DNA of 64,000 nt, taken from positions 15,680,077-15,744,076 of the forward strand of contig OX335646.2 of assembly GCA_946894095.1 (NCBI GenBank), given 5' to 3'. The notes under the pieces were generated by a model, which made no database searches, was not told the origin of the DNA, and saw only the letters and a program-made list of their open reading frames with translations. A program made the translations under genes and the position numbers. Source of the DNA: Incurvaria masculella (taxonomy: Eukaryota > Arthropoda > Insecta > Lepidoptera > Incurvariidae). Below, one piece after another: positions 23,830 through 34,880 of this stretch; position 1 is the stretch's first letter; each line of letters opens with the position of its first letter.

Positions 23830-23994
23830 GAATACACCTTAAACCTCGCAGATTATTTTGTAAATACCCAAGTATTGCGACGACGTTGTTACTTCGCCAG
23901 TCGTCGTCGTCGCTCGCGTCTTCGGGAAACTTCCCAGACAGGCACGTCGGCCGAGATCACCAATTTCGCAGATTTTTTTAAAGTTGGTGATGTG

Positions 23995-24375
23995 TTTTTT
24001 TTTATGTGACTGGACATGGATGGCTAATACCACACCTTCTGTCATAGTATTAGCCCAACACACCACATGGGAACTAGGTGCCATGCCAGGACCTTCCTTA
24101 TATTGCCCGGCTACATTGAACTGGATGGAAAACACGGCCAATTTTCATTGCCGCTTCGACCATCGTTCATCCAATGCGATGGTACCAACCCGGGCGGGAT
24201 TAACCCTACCAACTAGTAAGTAAGGAAGGGGACCTACAGTTTAACGTGGAATCCGAACCACGGATCTCAACGGTCGAATGGTCACCCATCCAAGACCAGA
24301 CCGGACCCAGCGATGCTTAACTCCGGAGAGCGATCGCTGAAGTGTCGCGCCACTGGACCACTGAGGCTGACATAT
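23995..24375 (-). mobile_element. 5S-rRNA-derived SINE, full length
   Basis: On the minus strand the head contains GGAGTTAAGCATCG and TCTTGGATGGGTGACC, matching the box A and box C region of 5S rRNA genes. The body carries TACCATCGCATTGGATGAAC and GTTTTCCATCCAGTTCAATG, and the 3' end is ATGTCCAGTCACATAAAA with an A-run. GTGATGTG on both sides (23987-23994, 24376-24383) is an 8-bp target duplication. The 5S-like boxes probably act as an internal pol III promoter. It is not a 5S gene: similarity covers only the head and the body is unrelated. Confidence 0.8.
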
Positions 24376-24383
24376 GTGATGTG

Positions 24384-26040
24384 CTCGTTATACTTTAACA
24401 TCATATTATAACGTAACCTACATAACATATATTACGCTTTTCCTGATAATTGTTTTAATATAAAACAGATTATGGCTCTTTTGTCTATATTTACCCAGGC
24501 CAGCATATTTTCTGTTGCCAGAACAAATTAAAACAAGATTTTACATGTTTACATCTACATAGCAAACGCGATTTCGTAATTTTCGTCCTGAACCATGAAG
24601 ATCGAAAGACTGTTATAGAGAAAACAAATACTGTTGCAACCACTTCGCCAGGAGAACAGGAGATTTTGTGGTAGGGTAGGACTACTGCGAGTTTCTAGTA
24701 CTCACCATATTATCTGCCTGGGGTTGTTTCCAATGAATCTGCAGGAGGTCCCAGAATTAACGCCATTGGTGGCAATAAAAACGGAGCAGAACAGCTCGAG
24801 ACACATTCAGCGGAAAAAGTATCAGTCTCGATATAATGAAGGAGAAACCGAACCGTAAACCTGTACCGACGTAAGAGTTACCCCTAACTTTCACTCATGC
24901 AACCAAGTATAGAATCAGTCTGACGGATCAGTCAACAATCTTTGCGAAAAGTTACTGACAAGCCGTTGAACAAAAATAATTAATTAAATAGCCTGTATCT
25001 GCCCTTTTAGAGAAAAAACATCATACAATAGAGTAAGTCTCTGTGATCCACACATTGTCCCACAAAACCAGAAGCAATTCAAATAAAAAAAAAAATTAAC
25101 TCGTTATACATACAGTTGTAACAGACTCGTGTGTACAAGACGATGGGGTTTTTGTCTTCTATAGCTTACTTATTTCCTGGCTTGTAGAGCGAGAAAAAAA
25201 TGTGGCTATGACAATACTAAAGTCCAACAACTGAATACGATTTTGACTGACTTCGTTGATTACACGTACTTTAAAATCTTTGCCATATTATGAAATGCGA
25301 AGGGAATAAAGCAAATGCATAATGCAGCTCAAACAACTATCCTCAACTGCAAATTCATAAATGTTTTACAAATTTGTGTTATACCAAAAATTATTGTGCA
25401 TTTTTTTTAATTACACGGGATTGTCATGCCGACATCGTATCATTTCATATTATCATGTCATAACCATTAAAAAAATCACGTTTTGGGAAATCCACCCAAT
25501 ACCATGGAGGTGATTTCCTCACCTTCATGCCCAATACCATTCAAAACATTAAATGGTATTGGATGTTAGAAAATATTGTCTTCAATAGATTCGTGATATA
25601 CCTGCTTGACCCTAACTCTTAGATCCATTAACACAAAACAATAATAATAAGGTCGCTTTGTTTGTTTGGTGAGCTCTCTGTGAAGGATAATACCAACGAT
25701 ATCGACCTGTCTGCACCCTAGACAGTCTCCTTGAAGATAAAAGGACGCGAGACGATCCACAAAGGCCGGAATTTATTAGTAAAGACGACGAATCTTATAA
25801 TTTCACGAAATATTCTAGAGACCTCCTAAACTCCGAGGATCTGTTTGTTTTTGTCGAGTTGTTTGTAGATATGTTGAGCTTGGAGCTATTGAGCTTTTGT
25901 CATGTTAATGGAGTTAAGGTAAGCACTAGCTTAGTTACCGTTACTAATTTGGATATCATTTTAAAACCATAACTCCGATTTACTTGTTTTTTTTGTGATA
26001 CCAGTTGTTCAAGTATTTGTCATAAAGATATACATATCCT
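24384..26040. other. No gene seen
   Basis: AT-rich, no supported gene or repeat. A small hairpin CCAATACCATT...AATGGTATTGG lies at 25529-25563. Confidence 0.5.
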
Positions 26041-26430
26041 GGGTCAAACCACAGAAAAAAATGTCTTGGGTCAAGAAACTGCATTCATCGTGAACGGGGG
26101 CTGTTTGTGGAGACTGGCCTGCTCCAATTGGCAAAATTTCAGATGACGGGAAGTCTTTGCAAAATAAACTAACACTTTCATACTATTAATTGACCAGAAA
26201 TCATTTAATTTAGGTGTTTTCCTCCTATCATCAATGGTAAAAGTAAGTAAATTACAAGGAAATAAAGAAAATATTTACACGAACATGTACCAATAATAAT
26301 ATAAGCGTAGACCCAGTCAAGTGAACGTTGAAAAAAATGTCGACGATGTATCTTACCAGTTCTTCTTTGCTATTATAGCTGCAAATGTTAGTTCTGCCAT
26401 GTATGGAGAAAAAACAATAAACAAATAAAT
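26041..26430 (+). repeat. LINE/SINE 3' end, copy 1 of a pair
   Basis: Shares CTGTTTGTGGAGACTGGCCT, CTGCTCCAATTGGCAA, GAACGTTGAAAAAAA and CCAGTTCTTCTTTGCT with 27960-28530, ending AATAAACAAATAAATAG. The TTCTT...CCAGTTCTTCTT motif is frequent near lepidopteran LINE 3' ends. Confidence 0.6.
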
Positions 26431-26491
26431 AGCTTTGACATTGACAGAATTGCTGCTTTGACCATATTTCAATCAATGCGGGATTTTACCC

Positions 26492-26551
26492 TTCATAAGA
26501 TCCAAAAAGCAATAAGTCCAATTGGACCCTATGCTTTATGGATCTTATGAA
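26492..26551. repeat. 60-bp palindrome
   Basis: TTCATAAGATCCA and TGGATCTTATGAA at the ends, GTCCAATTGGAC at the centre, a few mismatches between and no loop. Possibly a minimal foldback element. Confidence 0.75.
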
Positions 26552-27039
26552 CAAATGCGAATTTTGTAATTAACTAATATTAATAGGAGTTTTGGATTCT
26601 GAGGGTTTTTTGAACTTGGACTTTACGATGCGGTCCCACCTGTAGTAGTTAGGGAAAGGAAACTATGGGGGTTTTATCTCGGTTTTTAGAAGCGAAGACT
26701 CAGGCGTAATTCAAGGAATGCAGCAGTAAGCCACAGTCAATCAGTGAATGCACTGCGCGCTGTTTTAAGTTTTTACGTACAAAAGTATATATATGTTAAG
26801 AGGCGGTTCTCATTTATAACATTAGTATGGATTGAACTTTATTTTGGGATGATTATGTAATTACTTATTACTTTTATTATAAATATACGCCCATTCACCC
26901 TTCGTGTTGTATGATATATTATGCATAATAAATGTTGCTACTAAAGTATCGCGATGGTTTCTACTAAAAGATGAATGGTTCGAAGATCAATAAATAACTG
27001 ATTACCCTTTAACTTCGTCGACTTTTGACACAAGTATCA
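26552..27039. other. No gene seen
   Basis: AT-rich, no supported feature. ATTAGTATGGATTGAAC at 26822-26838 resembles the tail of an insect dispersed repeat. Confidence 0.45.
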
Positions 27040-27225
27040 TCCCGGGACCAATCTGCGGGTCCCCGCGTGCCATTTGTATTCGGTAAGCGTGCCGGCACGC
27101 GTGAGCGGGGGCGTTGGCGGCTGCGGCGGAGGTCGGCAGCCCCGCGCGCAACCCCACCACGCCCGCACCACACCCGCCGCCCCCACGCACATCGATCGGG
27201 CGGCGCGGGGTTGTTCAATACGCAG
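27040..27225. other. CpG-rich island
   Basis: Strongly GC-rich block. A GTAAGC at 27081-27086 could be a splice donor, but no upstream coding frame supports it. Overlapping frames on both strands are composition artefacts. Confidence 0.35.
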
Positions 27226-27265
27226 CTCTTTGTTATTTAATATCGAGCAATATAATCAATTAGCA

Positions 27266-27834
27266 TTAAGGTGGCCCATCCCGCTCATCGCCCTATACAA
27301 AAGGGGAAAGAAGATCACGCCCATATTTCTTGTCAGAGATCCAAAAGTTTGCTCAAAATAGCTTTATTTGATCGAAATAGATGTCTGATGACCATTGGCA
27401 TTGTAAAATTGTGTTTGGTTTCTAAGTTATAAGGTTCGAAAATTCGATTTTTTCGCGCGTTTTATCCAATAACTTTGGAGGCAGATTACGCTATGATAAA
27501 GTAAGAACATCTTAAAAAGATTAGTCATCAAACATAGCTTATTTAATTAAGATTTATAATATATTTGGTGTTTATATATAACACCAACAATATATAGATT
27601 TTGGACTAAAGCGGTCGTGGCTTACTTTTAGCTATAAGTCGTTTTGTAATTAAAATTTTCGTAAATCTTACCAAATCATACACTATGCACATTGTCTTTT
27701 TTGTGGACATTTAGCATCTTCCTCATCACGGAGTCTGTCTTATTCTTTGAAACATAGAAGGTCCCAGAGCGCGACAGCACGGTTTTGTAACGTGCCCGCG
27801 AATGAGTTAGTGCCGCCGGGTTGGGCCACCTTAA
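27266..27834 (+). mobile_element. TTAA-flanked MITE, full copy with small insertion
   Basis: Perfect TTAA on both sides, ends GGTGGCCCATCCCGCTC and complement of GGGTTGGGCCACC. An extra ~30-bp segment at about 27569-27600 (TTTATATATAACACCAACAA) interrupts the TTTGGT...TAGATTTT region found in other copies. Confidence 0.85.
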
Positions 27835-27837
27835 CTG

Positions 27838-27880
27838 TATTCGGCCCAGTGCGAGGTCCGACTCGCACTGGGACGGTTTT
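27838..27880 (-). repeat. Palindrome-head repeat, head fragment
   Basis: Only the palindrome (GTGCGAGGTCCGACTCGCAC) and the adjacent CGGTTTT remain, four bases after the TTAA MITE. Confidence 0.6.
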
Positions 27881-27932
27881 TAACAAACTGATTTATATTT
27901 TTTAATATATAAATCAGTTTGTTAAAAACCGT
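27873..27932. repeat. 60-bp near-perfect foldback
   Basis: Arms of 25 bp, ACGGTTTTTAACAAACTGAT... at 27873-27897, and exact complement at 27908-27932, around a 10-base AT loop. It shares its first bases with the repeat head fragment. Confidence 0.8.
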
Positions 27933-27959
27933 AACACCGTGTAGGTGGTAGCATTTAAA

Positions 27960-28530
27960 GGGATATGTAACTATGTGATCAGCTGACAGTAGTAGTTTAT
28001 GACAAAACTCATAGTATTAAAACCTAATGTGCAAGTGTTTCACAGTGTTGTGTCGCCACTGGAGCAGTGCATCGCTTAAAGGTCCTTGCTTACGGTGACG
28101 CTTGGCTCAGGTTATCTCTTTCCCTAAAATATGGTTGAAAGAGGTAATGGCTGTGCCCGGCGTGATGCTCGTGAACGGGTGCTGTTTGTGGGGACTGGCC
28201 TGCTCCAATTGGCAACATATTAGTTGGAGGGGATTGTCTTTGCAAATAAAATGATATTTGTCATGAACTGTTGCATACGGCATGGATTGTAAATTTTTGT
28301 GTATTCATGTGAATTTAGTGTTTTACCTATGTTTTTGTTAAAATAATTGACAAACACTTTTGTAAACTTAGACTAAGTGGACGTTGAAAAAAAAAACAGC
28401 GGAGTTTCTTTCCAGTTCTTCTTCGCTGTGTTTTGTTTTGCTGAACTGGCCAATGCTAAAATATGACAAATCCGAGTGCAGTGTACTGTCTATGGATGAT
28501 GAATAAACAATACAATACAATACAATATGA
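27960..28530 (+). repeat. LINE/SINE 3' end, copy 2 of a pair
   Basis: Longer copy of the unit at 26041-26430, ending GATGAATAAACAATACAATA with a tandem ACAAT tail. Both copies lie in the same direction 2 kb apart. Confidence 0.6.
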
Positions 28531-29176
28531 ATACATATTAGGTGCCTTTATTGATCAAATTGTTCGAAATGTTTAAAAAATCTAATAAATCAGTTTTATT
28601 CATTATCAAAATCGACCCCATAATTCCGTAAAAAGTTAGTTTGTGAATGTTATGAAGACACACATGCTACCAATGAGTCCACACATCCAAAGAAAGTAAC
28701 TTTTTAAAAATCCATTTCGATGTTTCCCGTAGACTTATAAAATATAAATAGGCAATTATTTTTTATTTAATAGACAATTAAGTGTTTTGGTATATATGTA
28801 TTATAGTTTGGAAAAAAACATCCTTCTGAAACAGTTTAGTTATGTTTCTATGTGTATAGTATTACTTTACTGTATTTTTATTATTTTTTTATTCTTTCTC
28901 ATAAAACGGTTCAGCTTCAGATAAAACTTCAGCTCTTTCAAAGACGCTCAGTTTTTATTTTACAAAAAACTTAATATTTGACCAAAATCGTGTATTATAT
29001 TTCTCTCGTTGCAGATGGAACCACATTCCAATAATAGAGCTAAGACAATGCATCTCCTCGCTTATCATGCTAGCATGTATGTGGATATACACATGTATAG
29101 AAGTGAACGGTCGCGTTCGGGTCGTCGACACCTGCACTGAAACACAGTCTCCACTTTATTCGCTACCGGAGAACAG
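28531..29176. other. No gene seen
   Basis: AT-rich, no supported feature. Confidence 0.5.
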
Positions 29177-29549
29177 AGTTTTTAGGGTTCCGTACCCAAA
29201 GGGTGCCAACGGAACCCTATTACTAAGCCTCCGCTGTCCGTCCGTACGTCCGTCGGTCCGTCCGTCCGTCCGTCCGTCTGTCCGTCCATCCGTCTGTCCG
29301 TCCGTCGGTCCGTCCGTCCGTCCGTCCGTCCGTCTGTCACAGGGCTATATCTCAGTAACCGTAACAGATAGACAGCTGAAATTTTGACAGAGTGTGTATT
29401 TATTTTGCCGCTATAACAACAAGGTAAAAGTGAAAAATAATTAAAACTAAAGGGGGCTCCCATACAAAAAACGTGATTTTTTGTAATAAATGTTTACGAT
29501 GGTACGGAACCCTTCGTGTGCGAGTCCGACTCGCACTTGGCCGGTTTTT
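29177..29549 (-). repeat. Palindrome-head repeat, copy 9, long CCGT array
   Basis: Reversed, complete. The CCGT-type array at 29236-29336 is about 100 bp, the longest in the window. Both ends are intact. Confidence 0.9.
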
Positions 29550-29697
29550 CTTATCGCCCACTTTCCCTCCCCGCTAACCCGGCACGGCTATTGACTTCCG
29601 CGATATTGTCGTCGCGATATTTACGACGACGCTCTTTGTGATCCGTTAAGGCTCTTGTGGCAATTTGTGTCGCTCCTATTCGACACTCAAATTCGGC

Positions 29698-29925
29698 TTA
29701 AGGTGGGCCACCTTGAGCCGAATTTCCGACGGTACTAACTCATTCGCGGGCACAGCACAATATCGTTATGTTGCACTGTCTAAAGAAAAAGACAGTCTTC
29801 GTGATAAGGGGGATTCATCACGTCGATAAAGCAAACAATGCGCGTTGTGTTTGATTTGGTTAGATTTACAAAAAAATAACAACAAAGACGTATAGCTAAA
29901 AGTAATCACGGACCGTGTAGTCACA
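29698..29925 (-). mobile_element. TTAA-flanked MITE, partial and decayed
   Basis: TTAA 29698-29701 then GGTGGGCCACCTT, ACTAACTCATTCGCGGGCAC and AAAAGACAGTCTTCGTGAT. The second half is missing. Confidence 0.65.
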
Positions 29926-30009
29926 TGTAATCCTCGTATGCACCACTTTATTTCTCATTCTGTGTGGGATAAGTTCATTTCGTCACGAATGCGAGCTGCT
30001 CCATGGTAC

Positions 30010-30252
30010 CCATGTAAAACTGTAGGTCCCTACCTACCTACTAGGTGGTAGGGTTGTACCATCGCATGGAAATATGGTCGAAGCGACAATAAAAACATTG
30101 TCCGTGTTTTCCATCCAGTCCAATGTAGCCGTACTCATGAAGGGAAGGTCCTGGGATGGCACCTAATTCCTTCGAGAATGTGGTGTATTGGGGTAATTTA
30201 ATTACGGTAGTTGTGTGGTATTAGCCATCCATGTTAGGTTGCATAAAAAAAG
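30010..30252 (+). repeat. 5S-like SINE copy, 5'-truncated
   Basis: Body and tail of the SINE in plus orientation: AAAACTGTAGGTCCCTACCT, GTACCATCGCATGGAAATAT, GTGTTTTCCATCCAGTCCAA, TATTAGCCATCCATG and a short A-rich tail. Confidence 0.75.
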
Positions 30253-31950
30253 GCGTAAAAACGCAACAGACGGACAGAGTTACTTTCACATTTATAATAT
30301 TAGTATGGATTGAGTAAGCTACTTTTTTTATTTTTCGGTACAAATATGCAAAAGATTGCATTGGTTTTGTCACCCTCCGAGGATCCAGTTCCCATGGGAA
30401 CACAACCTGTAGCCGCGATGTTACCGCTCACAATCTCGGCCGCTCAGCATCTTGGAGCAAAAAAACCTTGATAAGATTCGCACTCATTACTTCGGCGGAT
30501 ATGATTCAACATGTTCCCGCGGTAAGGAGGGTGGTGGCCGATATAACATGTATCGTGGCATAGTTAAGTTAGTTCATTTCGGCTGAATTCGAGTTCGATG
30601 TTGAATATTGCTCCACTTCACCTCTTCTTGTAATTTACGGAATGCTATGGCACCCGGTTCTGGAATATGTTTGATTATTTTCTGTCTTGTTATCTTTCGA
30701 AGCCATGTCTTTTTATTCTGTTTATTTTACGTTCTCTTACTGCATGCCAATATAGAACTACAAAATATTCATGCACGCATCATAAGTTCAAAATACAACA
30801 AAAACGTGTCTTGTATCTTGTTGTGTATTGTAAGTATAATGTATTCTTTGACATCTATGTTTCGGCAGCGATTGAGGCACAAAACTGAAGGTACAACTAA
30901 AATGTTTAACTGTACAGTCGAACAAAGAGTTTAGGATACACATCCGGTTGAATGAAAAGATGAACAGTCGAAATACTTTGACTTTTGGAAACAATTATAG
31001 AGTTGATTATAGATTCCAACATAGTTGAGGATGTCTACTAGCTACTTAGCAAACAAAACCCTTAGAACATTTAAACGGAGGTTGTATTTAAACACCATTC
31101 ATTTTTACGTTTAACCGGAAGTGTATCCTTTAACCTTTGGTTGACTGTACGTTCCGTGTTAGAAGCTATAGATATCAAGTATGCAGGTGCAAGTAAATAT
31201 GTACTAATAAGTTACCACCTACAATACAGCCTGTGGGCCAGTTTAGGTGGTAGGGATTGTATTATTCTTACCATTGTAATTCAAAATCCCCTCTCTCTAC
31301 TCCTGCTTTGTATTCTCTTTTCTATTTCATCCCAATTACTTCCCACGATGGCCGAATTCGGACAGAGTAGGACTTGTACTTGGAGCAAAACCCATACTAC
31401 TGGTCCGGTTGCAGTAGGTTGAATTGCGGTTCCTAAATGACTTTCAATTCGCGCCATTAAAAACAGCGATCTACATTATAAGCGCGTATATATTCCATAA
31501 ATTAGTGGCTAAATCGCATTTTTAATGGGCCAGTAATGATAAAAATATTTTAGCAGATATTAAAATTCATACAAGCGATAGTATATATATAATATTCAAA
31601 TATATATTAAAAGTAGGTTATGTATCACTACTATCTAATTTATCTTTCTTCAAAATTTTATCGAAATCGGTGCCGTCAAAATATCCAAACCTTCTAATCT
31701 ACTGTTCTAATATACCTAAATAAGATAAATCTACTATCAGTAAAATATCTGAACTACAAATTTAATACATAAACAAAAATTACTAATTGTAAAATATTGT
31801 AAGTTAAATATTATACAAGCGATAAAGGACTTGTTAGGTTAAGCGATTGTTGATTTTTTTAAATATATTGTGCAGAATTTATATTCATCGATACCATAGT
31901 CGTTGCATTACCGCACTATCTCCTTGAGACATTTACGCAAAGAAGCGACG
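30253..31950. other. No gene seen
   Basis: Overlapping open frames of 68-108 codons at 30608-30994 and 93 codons at 31141 show no family motif. A CT-rich patch lies at 31290-31350. Confidence 0.45.
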
Positions 31951-31954
31951 CGTA

Positions 31955-32130
31955 ATGCCCACAATAATTCGATATTCAATAATAACATTTATTAATATTG
32001 AATTTCGTGGTATCATCGGCGCAGTGGAGTGTTCGCATGCTCTCGCGTACGGCTCGGGTACTGTCGAGTCATTTTCGGAGCGCAGAATGTTCCTCGTTAA
32101 TTTTATTGACGTTTTAAAATACATACTTCG
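31955..32130 (+). pseudogene. PIF/Harbinger transposase relic (tentative)
   Basis: The frame reads FRGIIGAVECSHA at about 32003-32041, then ESFSERRMFLVNFIDV, comparable to the GxIGAIDGTH and ExFxNRKGxxSxNVQxV blocks of Harbinger DDE nucleases. The first catalytic Asp would be Glu here, and nothing downstream continues the similarity. The match is by eye only and could be chance. Confidence 0.35.
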
Positions 32131-32420
32131 AGTAAGTCTGCACTCCCATTCGAACCGTTGCCAGAGCCAATGGGAGGTTGAAATCTGTATCCACCCGTGT
32201 CTTCGAGATGACTGTCGAAATATCTTATCGGTTTAATTTATTTTCTGCGCAACTAGCTGTTTGAATGAGGGGATATATTTCGAAAGTAATCAATAACAAT
32301 ATATTCAGCTCTTGGCCGTATTTAGACTCTGTAGAAACATTTCCATTAAAAACGTAAATATTATGTTTAAAGTCAGTTGGAGAGGAAGTTGTTTACTAAG
32401 AAAATCTTTTTTTATTTCAG

Positions 32421-32568
32421 AAGGAGGAAAACTGAAGGAGTACCCGCGGCCGACGGACTTGTTTACAAAACCAAAACAGCCTTGCGAACCTGCCCGCGGA
32501 AGGTTCGCGGTAACGATAGCAAAGACGCTATCGTTGCTCTCGAATTTGGGTATTTGAGCTCCTGTTAA
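32421..32568 (+). CDS. Candidate terminal exon, unidentified
   Basis: CTTTTTTTATTTCAG ending at 32420 is a strong 3' splice site. It is followed by a GC-richer block open in two frames, with stops at 32557 (TGA) and 32568 (TAA), and AATAAA at 32629-32634. The composition differs from both sides. No frame is recognisable as a family, and no matching upstream exon or donor could be placed. It could belong to an mRNA, a non-coding RNA or nothing at all. Confidence 0.3.
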
Positions 32569-32799
32569 AATGTACCTGCGTAAAATGTTGTAATGTACAT
32601 ACTTTATGTTAATACATGTATATTTTTAAATAAAAAATGTGGTGCCCTTAAATTGTATCATTGTTTCGAGGTTCCGTTCCTCAAAAAGCAAAAGGATCCT
32701 TTTATATACTTATATCATAAAAAGAATAAACTTTATAGGATCACTTCGTTGTCTAGCGGTCAAGATAATATTATCGCCAAACATAAAATAAACATTTTA

Positions 32800-33078
32800 T
32801 AGCATTTATTATAAGCACTATATTACAGCATACACACATCCTCACACACCATCACACACGCTCTCACACCCTCACACACCCTCCCACCACTTCACACATA
32901 GGTCCTAGCTGAAAAACAGCAGCCTGTATACCTAGTTCGACTAGCAAGGCAAGCTGAGCTAGCGCCATTTGGCATACAACACGACGTACTATCCACACTG
33001 TTGACAAATCTTCATTTAAATAAATATGTTAATATAGTAAGTTATGTTGTATGAACCAATAAAGATTTTGAGTTTGAA
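32800..33078 (+). repeat. CA-rich stretch and LINE-like 3' end
   Basis: Degenerate (CA)n, often with TC, at 32830-32900, followed by a 3' end reading CCAATAAAGATTTTGAGTTT, similar to tails elsewhere in the window. Confidence 0.45.
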
Positions 33079-33160
33079 GATATTTTTTTTTTTAGAAAAG
33101 CATGTTCTATGGTACTGTTGGCTGTAAATATTTTCGGTTACATGCCATATTTACATGGCG

Positions 33161-33225
33161 TAACCGTAAGGTAACTTTGGAATGTTTGTAGCTGGAGGTG
33201 GTGGAAACGGGCGTAAGTCAACGCG
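33161..33225 (+). repeat. Short dispersed repeat GGTAACTTTGG...GGTGGTGGAAACGGGCG
   Basis: Shares AAGGTAACTTTGG and GAGGTGGTGGAAACGGGCGT-type blocks with 42317-42376. Confidence 0.6.
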
Positions 33226-33841
33226 ATCTAAAAACATGGCCATTTATGCCGAATATTTTGACACCTTTAAATAAATCTAAACGCTCACTTTAGGCCGACC
33301 TGGCAATAATTGCTTCAACAAGCAAGCAAGGCAAACAAGCATCCGAAAATCTTTTAATGTGTTCCGTTGTACACTATCTACATACATCGTTTCTATAAAA
33401 TCACAATTCGCTAGTCAATTTGCCTTGTCCGGTTTCATTTCTCGTAAATGATCGCTTAGCCTCCACCTAAACGGTTAACCTTGAGATGTTTTTCTTGGAC
33501 GATTTGTGTATAACCGCAACCACTGTGCAGGTTGCAGCCCGTACTTATTTGAGAGGTTTACTTGTGCAAGCGTGCTCACCACATGGTACACTGCAGAAGG
33601 CACACTTAAAGCCTACTTTGATAACTTTCTACCGACACTTTTACTATCACTGCGTGCCGAACACCATATGGACAGTTTTTGACCGGAGCATGTATTGCCC
33701 GATTACCTATGCCATGTTATAGGTACTTGTGTGCCAATGTTTTTAGGCGGGTTTGAGATTTATGGTTGTTTATTACATTACCAGGGAAAAAGGGCCTTAC
33801 AATATGCTAAAACCAGAATGTAACGCGGTAAAATGTGATCT
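33226..33841. other. No gene seen
   Basis: No supported feature. A 78-codon frame at 33486 has no family motif. Confidence 0.45.
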
Positions 33842-33963
33842 GGACGTGTATTCTTGGCATTCAGTCATTGCGGATTCAGTAGAGTTAACACAAGAAGAAT
33901 TTACTTTGACATTACTGTTAACTCTACTGAATCCGCAATGACTGAATGCCAAGAATACACGCC
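33842..33963. mobile_element. 122-bp hairpin MITE, copy 2
   Basis: Same length and near-identical sequence to 2560-2681; the few differences lie in or near the loop (CACAAGAAGAATTTACTTTG). Arms of about 50 bp pair almost perfectly. Confidence 0.85.
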
Positions 33964-34439
33964 CAGAAACTATGAGGGGTGCATTGACTTATTATCTATA
34001 TATATGTATATATAAATGGGCGGGCGTGTTAGGATTCGTGCTAAAATATCCATATATATACCTATTTTCGTGGCGATCCGTTGAACGGTATAGAAGTTAA
34101 TATCCTGCAGCGCCATCTGGTGGTAAGTAACAATAAAGTGGACAGCATAAAAACCTCCACAAAACATACACACTTAGGTATATGTACAAACTTTCATGGT
34201 GTTCCGGCAAACGTCGTCAAAGTCTATTAATTTCAGACTGACCAGCACCGCGATTTAAAAAAATGATTACACCACTTACTAGCCTTAGCCCATAATATAA
34301 TTTGAATTGATGAAATTTTGGCTACCTTGGTTATTATATTATCAACAGAGTGGACCCTTTTAACCCATAAACCATGCCAGCCTTGTTCCTTTTCCTATCC
34401 CTCGTTTTCGCGATGTTTTATGGTATAGCCAAATCCACG
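33964..34439. other. No gene seen
   Basis: AT-rich with a TATA-type stretch at 33995-34015. Confidence 0.5.
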
Positions 34440-34880
34440 AGGCTGCTTGTGCATTCAGCCGGCGACGTACACTTAGATAGAACGGGGGTGCGACGGGTGC
34501 AGGCGAGGCGCTGCAGGGGGGGGGGGGGGGGCGTACGGATGTTGCCTCAATGATGCGACACAAGAGGGCTTTCAAAAACGAATCTAGGCCTGAAGGCACT
34601 TGTTCTACCACCGACGATGAACGAGAAGCGAGTAGAGCTAGACACTGGAGACAGTTGGCGAGCAGCGAGAAGCTTGTGTGTAGTTCCGATAGTTTGGTCG
34701 CTGGGGTATAAGCGAGTGTGCGACTACGACGGCCGATTACTCGCCCCACTGTGATTATTCGCACTACAGAGTAATATGACCGCGAGTGCTCCGTGTGACT
34801 GCCAAGCGAGCAAGCGAGCAGCGGTAATAGCTCTTGTCGCTGCGACGAGTTCTCGCCGGGAGTGTGAACAGTCCGGGATC
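34440..34880. other. GC-richer block with GCGAG motifs
   Basis: A run of 14 G at about 34517-34530, then many GCGAG/GCGAGC units up to 34860. A 134-codon minus-strand frame crosses the G-run and is not convincing. It could be an old repeat or a regulatory block. Confidence 0.3.

Noticed and set aside
24260..24372. 5S rRNA gene
   Set aside because: Only the box A to box C part resembles 5S. The head is fused to a dispersed SINE body with a target duplication, so it is a SINE.
29236..29336. CRISPR-like or satellite array
   Set aside because: It is a CCGT tetranucleotide expansion inside a dispersed repeat, with no spacers.
29067..29463. Open frames rich in Ser-Val-Arg-Pro or Asp-Gly-Arg-Thr repeats
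   Set aside because: Products of the CCGT array and the palindrome-head repeat, not genes.
34360..34764. 134-codon minus-strand frame
   Set aside because: Crosses a 14-G run translated as prolines, with arbitrary composition on both sides. No family motif.
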